Shown in pieces: positions 4,729 to 7,582 of a stretch of 7,582 bases of DNA. The first letter of the stretch is position 1. Each line of letters begins with the position of its first letter. The DNA comes from Pleurocapsa sp. MO_226.B13. Its GTDB lineage: Bacteria; Cyanobacteriota; Cyanobacteriia; Cyanobacteriales; Xenococcaceae. The translations under genes and the position numbers were made by a program. The notes beneath the pieces were generated by a model. The model was given only the letters and a program-made list of their open reading frames with translations. It ran no database searches and was not told the origin of the DNA. Location of the stretch: the NCBI GenBank assembly GCA_030064795.1, contig JASJEI010000394.1, positions 1 to 7,582 of the forward strand, written 5' to 3'.

Positions 4729-6291
4729 ATGTTTTCTAAAAAAAAGAATGAGTTGAAAAACTTCTTTTTATACGTATCAATATTTTTATTCGTAATTTTT
4801 GGTACCACTATCCTGGCAGAAACCTCTGAAAAAAACAAACTGTATGAAAACTTATCGTCTCAAACTAAATCTGTAGATGTACTTACTGAAAACACAACTC
4901 TAAATTCAGAATTAATAAGTTCACATTGGAATCAAGAGCCAACTCAAAATCTCCGAGTTTCTAATCTAGGAGGAGATCAAGCTATTCCTAAAATCGTGGC
5001 TACTGCTAATGGAGATTTTTACGTAATTTGGTTCTCTAATCCCGATGACCACAATTATGATGTACGTATGCAACGTTATGATGCCAATGGTAATGCCTTA
5101 TGGCAACAAAATGGAATACTAATTAGTAAGCACCCTTCAATGACCTGGATTACTGATTATGCTTTAACTTTGGACAATGAAGATAATGCTATTTTAGTAT
5201 TTCAGGATGTAAGAAACGACTCCAACAACATTTATGCCTACAAAATTTCCCCAGAAGGTCAATTTATCTGGGGAAAAGACGGCTTGCCTTTATCGAATAA
5301 TGAATATTTTGAGGCTCCCGCCCCGACTTCCGTCGTTACATCAGACCATTTTAATTGTGTCTGGGTTCGAGAGACGACATCTAGTTCGGTGATAGTACTG
5401 CAAAAACTAATGTCTAATGGTGAATTTGTTTGGGAAGATGAAGGAGTGGTAATAGAGGGAGATCCAAAACAGCCCCTATCACAGCCTGTAATCGTTTCTG
5501 GTGGTGGCGATCGCCTTATTGTAGTCTGGGGTATCGAAGAACAACCTGGTTCCCAAGTGATGAATATCTATGCTCAAAAGATAGATGAAAAAGGTCAGTT
5601 TGTTTGGAATGATAGTCAACCAATTCTGCTGGCTGATTCAGTGCCGTTTTATATTTTTCCCTCGTTATTGAGTGATGGTAATAGTGGTGCTTTTGTTAGC
5701 TGGTATACAACAGAGCTAAAAAGTTTTGTACAACATCTTGATGCTAATGGAGAATTTTTAATGTCAGAAGCTGGCGCGACAGTTGCGGATTCTGGAAGCA
5801 ATCTGCAAATATCACCAGAACTTCAATATGTGCCTGAAACCCAGGAATTATATGTTTTTTGGCTGGAAACTGATGCCAACCAAAAAGTCAGAGGGATAAG
5901 TGGACAAAAGATGTCTTCAACAGGTGATTTATTCTGGTCTGAAAATGGTCGTAACTTCGTTGAATTATCACCACCAGAAATAGGAATGATTACTCCTAAA
6001 TTGGTCGGCAAAGATGTGCTGGTTTTTTACGCAGAGGGAAATCCAGAAAACATCCTAGAAACGCAATTAGAAGTAATGTTGATTAATTCAGATGGTGAAC
6101 TAGTATGGGGTGATGAAAGTTTAATTTTTTCTTCGGTGCCAAGTAACAAGTTTGGTTTAGAAGTCGATGTTATTGGCGATCGCGAATGGATAGGAGTTTG
6201 GACTGATGAGCGAGATGGAAATCGCGATATTTATATGCAAAATTACCAATTACCAAGAAGACGTAGAGACATGGAGACAGGGAGGGATTGA
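4729..6291 (+). CDS. Exported seven-repeat beta-propeller-like protein
   Basis: A 520-residue protein with a basic N-terminus (MFSKKKNELK), a hydrophobic segment at 12-29 (FFLYVSIFLFVIFGTTIL) and a likely cut after ILA at 30. After a Ser/Thr/Asn-rich linker come seven repeats of 52-58 residues. Each has an inner strand (xxYVIWF or similar), a strand of the D-I-Y-A-Q-K type, and the signature G-x-[LFI]-W-x-x-x-G. The signature glycines are at about 121, 177, 231, 289, 341, 399 and 456. In the fifth repeat the Trp is Met (GEFLM). The final strand RDIYMQNYQLP (499-509) could close the ring with the first blade, as in propellers with a 'velcro' closure. The tail RRRRDMETGRD is basic. Similar 'DIYAQRVDxxGxxLW' repeats are known in large secreted proteins of other bacteria. 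The likely place is the periplasm, the cell surface or outside; ligand and function are unknown. The ring prediction is inference from repeat spacing. Confidence 0.75.
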   Translation: MFSKKKNELKNFFLYVSIFLFVIFGTTILAETSEKNKLYENLSSQTKSVDVLTENTTLNSELISSHWNQEPTQNLRVSNLGGDQAIPKIVATANGDFYVIWFSNPDDHNYDVRMQRYDANGNALWQQNGILISKHPSMTWITDYALTLDNEDNAILVFQDVRNDSNNIYAYKISPEGQFIWGKDGLPLSNNEYFEAPAPTSVVTSDHFNCVWVRETTSSSVIVLQKLMSNGEFVWEDEGVVIEGDPKQPLSQPVIVSGGGDRLIVVWGIEEQPGSQVMNIYAQKIDEKGQFVWNDSQPILLADSVPFYIFPSLLSDGNSGAFVSWYTTELKSFVQHLDANGEFLMSEAGATVADSGSNLQISPELQYVPETQELYVFWLETDANQKVRGISGQKMSSTGDLFWSENGRNFVELSPPEIGMITPKLVGKDVLVFYAEGNPENILETQLEVMLINSDGELVWGDESLIFSSVPSNKFGLEVDVIGDREWIGVWTDERDGNRDIYMQNYQLPRRRRDMETGRD

Positions 6292-6306
6292 GCTATCTAG
6301 TTTAGA

Positions 6307-6321
6307 CATCATTTTTTGATG
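6307..6321 (+). terminator. Weak hairpin after the propeller gene
   Basis: CATCA (6307-6311), loop TTTTT, TGATG (6317-6321), 15 bases after the stop. The T run is in the loop and not after the stem, so termination by the intrinsic route is doubtful. Confidence 0.2.
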
Positions 6322-6404
6322 ACGTAACCATAGCAAATTTAAAAGATCGTATCTTCTGCCTATTATTCAGAAAATTAGCAATAATTTATTCAATCAAAAA
6401 TCCG

Positions 6405-7040
6405 ATGAAGAGCAAAGGAAAACTAGAGATTGAGAAGAATCAATATAGTAGACTGGCAACCCTAATTGACTGTATATACGCTTTGGTCTTGGTAACTATA
6501 GTCACGCAGCTTCCTGTTCCTTCTGAAAAAGAATGGGCGGGCGGTACTTTAATCGAGTTTTTAACTAGCCAAGGAAATGATATGTTTCCTGTAATTATTG
6601 CTCTCGTGTTATTGATAACATACTGGATTCAGAACAATAGTTTATTTGGCAACTTAGTCCGAACAGATAATATTCATACCTCATTATCCCTATTACAGAT
6701 TTTCTTTGTTTTTTCCTATCTTTATGCCGTCAGTTTGGGAACAGGGGAAAACTTTGAAGGGCAATCTAGTGTACTTGCCCTCCAAAGTATTACAGCAGCG
6801 TTGATTGGTATTGCTGGGGCAATGAGTTGGTTTTACGCTCAACAAAACCGTCGGTTACTTTCTGATGAACTTACCCATCTAGAAATAAGAGAAATGCAGA
6901 TTAGTTTATTAGGGGAACCGATTACCGCCTTGATAACTTTGCCTTGTGCCTTTCTAGGAGGGATAGCTTGGGAAATTTCTTGGTTTAGTTACCCTTTGGT
7001 AGTCAGGCTATTACGGCGTTTAATTAAAGTTAAATCTTAG
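6405..7040 (+). CDS. TMEM175/DUF1211-family membrane protein, divergent
   Basis: A 211-residue integral membrane protein with about six hydrophobic segments (roughly 17-36, 60-80, 92-111, 124-145, 168-187 and 188-204). The first segment begins RLATLIDCIYALVLVTIV. This sits where the TMEM175 family has its signature R-x3-F-S-D in the first pore-lining helix: Arg16 and Asp22 have the right spacing, but F-S is L-I here. Segment 2 ends YWIQNNSLFGNLVRTDN, matching the family's W-x2-H-x3-F-x4-R-x-D pattern except that His is Asn. Segment 3 has the LLQIFFVFSYLYA pattern. Bacterial TMEM175 proteins are tetrameric, potassium-permeable channels. With two signature residues changed, conduction or selectivity may differ. 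The positive C-terminus (RLLRRLIKVKS) is likely cytoplasmic. No Shine-Dalgarno is visible; ATG 6405 leaves a short charged N-terminus before the first helix, as usual. Confidence 0.7.
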   Translation: MKSKGKLEIEKNQYSRLATLIDCIYALVLVTIVTQLPVPSEKEWAGGTLIEFLTSQGNDMFPVIIALVLLITYWIQNNSLFGNLVRTDNIHTSLSLLQIFFVFSYLYAVSLGTGENFEGQSSVLALQSITAALIGIAGAMSWFYAQQNRRLLSDELTHLEIREMQISLLGEPITALITLPCAFLGGIAWEISWFSYPLVVRLLRRLIKVKS

Positions 7041-7086
7041 CTTGAGATATTCATGATTGATTAATCTATCCGGCATTGGTCACAAG

Positions 7087-7392
7087 TTAAGCTTGAGTCG
7101 CAGTTGTCAAGAGGGTTTGAGAATTTGGGGAAAAGAAAAAAAGGCGCGAATTTTTCTGTCGTTCAGGAAATGGAGCAATAATCAGTCGAACAAGAGGTTT
7201 TCGTATCGATTTAACAATTCCCAAATCTCGATTTTTCTCTGCTGCGAAATACTTAATTGGATCATTACTTAAGCCTTTTTGATCGGCGACAGAGAAATGA
7301 TCTAAACCTCGGTCAATCATTTCTAAAGAAATGCGGTCAACGGGTAATGCTAACTCGTCAGCTACAGCATCCCCTAATACGAAATCCGATTC
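7087..7392 (-). pseudogene. Minus-strand coding relic, family not recognised
   Basis: Read on the minus strand from 7392, an open frame of about 100 codons starts right after a stop (7393-7395) with ESDFVLGDAVADELALPVD. It continues through RISLEMIDRGLDHFSVADQK and KYFAAEKNRDLGIVKSIRKP to an Arg/Lys-rich end and a stop at 7087. The first 80 residues have good protein-like composition; the last 20 or so (LFFFSPNS...) look like read-through of an A-rich tract. An internal ATG at 7320 would give 77 residues but cuts into the protein-like part, so the true start seems to be lost. I read it as the remains of a longer gene. Alternatively it is a short gene with an unusual start. Confidence 0.4.
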
Positions 7393-7472
7393 TCATAACC
7401 ACCTTATATTTCAAAGAGAATTTAACCAATGATAATGAGTTAAATTTCTGATTTCTTCTTTCATTTCTCTAA

Positions 7473-7582
7473 GAACATTACAACGTTTTACTAATACAGC
7501 GGTTTGCAGGTTTATATGGGACAGTAGCAGCAGTGGGCAAACCAGTTACGCAGATGATTAGGATTTATCAAATGTATCGCTA
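7473..7582 (+). pseudogene. Open coding-like stretch running off the right edge
   Basis: After a stop at 7470-7472, one plus frame stays open to the window end (36 codons). It contains LLIQRFAGLYGTVAAVGKP and a basic ending with MIRIYQMYR. The composition is protein-like, but there is no ATG near the beginning, so it may be an internal gene fragment or the start of a gene using a later codon. I do not recognise the family. Confidence 0.25.

Larger units (their letters stand above)
7041..7582. other. 542-base stretch without an intact gene
   Basis: No complete, convincing gene lies here. The stretch has a minus-strand coding relic (7087-7392), an A-rich patch near 7120-7142, and a plus-strand open stretch that reaches the right edge (7473-7582). 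Other short frames overlap these and look like chance. On the minus strand, a frame ending near 7400 contains VKRCNVLREMKEEIRNLTHYHW, which is also protein-like but lacks a start. No tRNA, terminator or repeat was seen. Confidence 0.5.

Noticed and set aside
7057..7272. 71-residue plus-strand frame opposite the minus-strand relic
   Set aside because: It is rich in Arg, Lys, Ser and aromatic residues with no recognisable pattern. The opposite strand is clearly the more protein-like.
7257..7451. 64-residue plus-strand frame near the right edge
   Set aside because: It overlaps the best part of the minus-strand relic and has no family-like features.

Overview
The window looks like cyanobacterial chromosome. 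It is AT-rich and carries seven copies of the HIP1 octamer GCGATCGC (at 1909, 2617, 4035, 4127, 4348, 5507 and 6176), a hallmark of many cyanobacterial genomes. Most starts lack a clear Shine-Dalgarno sequence, which also fits. The genus cannot be fixed from the sequence.

Layout: the 3' end of an unrecognised gene (1-100) is followed by a 244-base gap with only a doubtful minus-strand mini-ORF. A plus-strand series follows: a beta-barrel-like outer-membrane protein (345-1268), a small exported protein (1371-1718), an exported two-part-domain protein (1843-2502), a broken paralogue of it (2716-3785), a glycine-zipper envelope protein (3890-4267), an HdeA-like periplasmic protein (4315-4644), an exported seven-repeat beta-propeller-like protein (4729-6291) and a TMEM175/DUF1211-type membrane protein (6405-7040). 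The last 542 bases hold no intact gene, only coding-like fragments. Nearly every gene is predicted to act outside the cytoplasm, so the stretch reads as a run of envelope genes. Separations are 47-213 bases and at least one terminator-like site lies inside, so a single operon is unlikely.

The most informative event is an insertion of about 512 bases into the 2716-3785 gene. The inserted DNA has two matching, bulged hairpins, each preceded by GAGAAGCCC, and a run of small stem-loops before the right hairpin. This looks like an IS200/IS605-family derivative, with an omegaRNA-like right end but no transposase or TnpB gene. Removing 2977-3488 restores an open frame of about 185 codons that aligns with the upstream paralogue. 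Just before this gene is a 17-codon stretch closely resembling the start of the ATP synthase gamma subunit, which suggests the locus has collected other gene debris. The minus-strand coding relic at 7087-7392 and the truncated open stretch at the right edge are further signs of decay.

I see no CRISPR array, tRNA, rRNA or complete transposon, and no clear new multi-gene system. The best leads are the insertion element, the divergent TMEM175-like channel motif, the propeller protein and the atpG-like relic.
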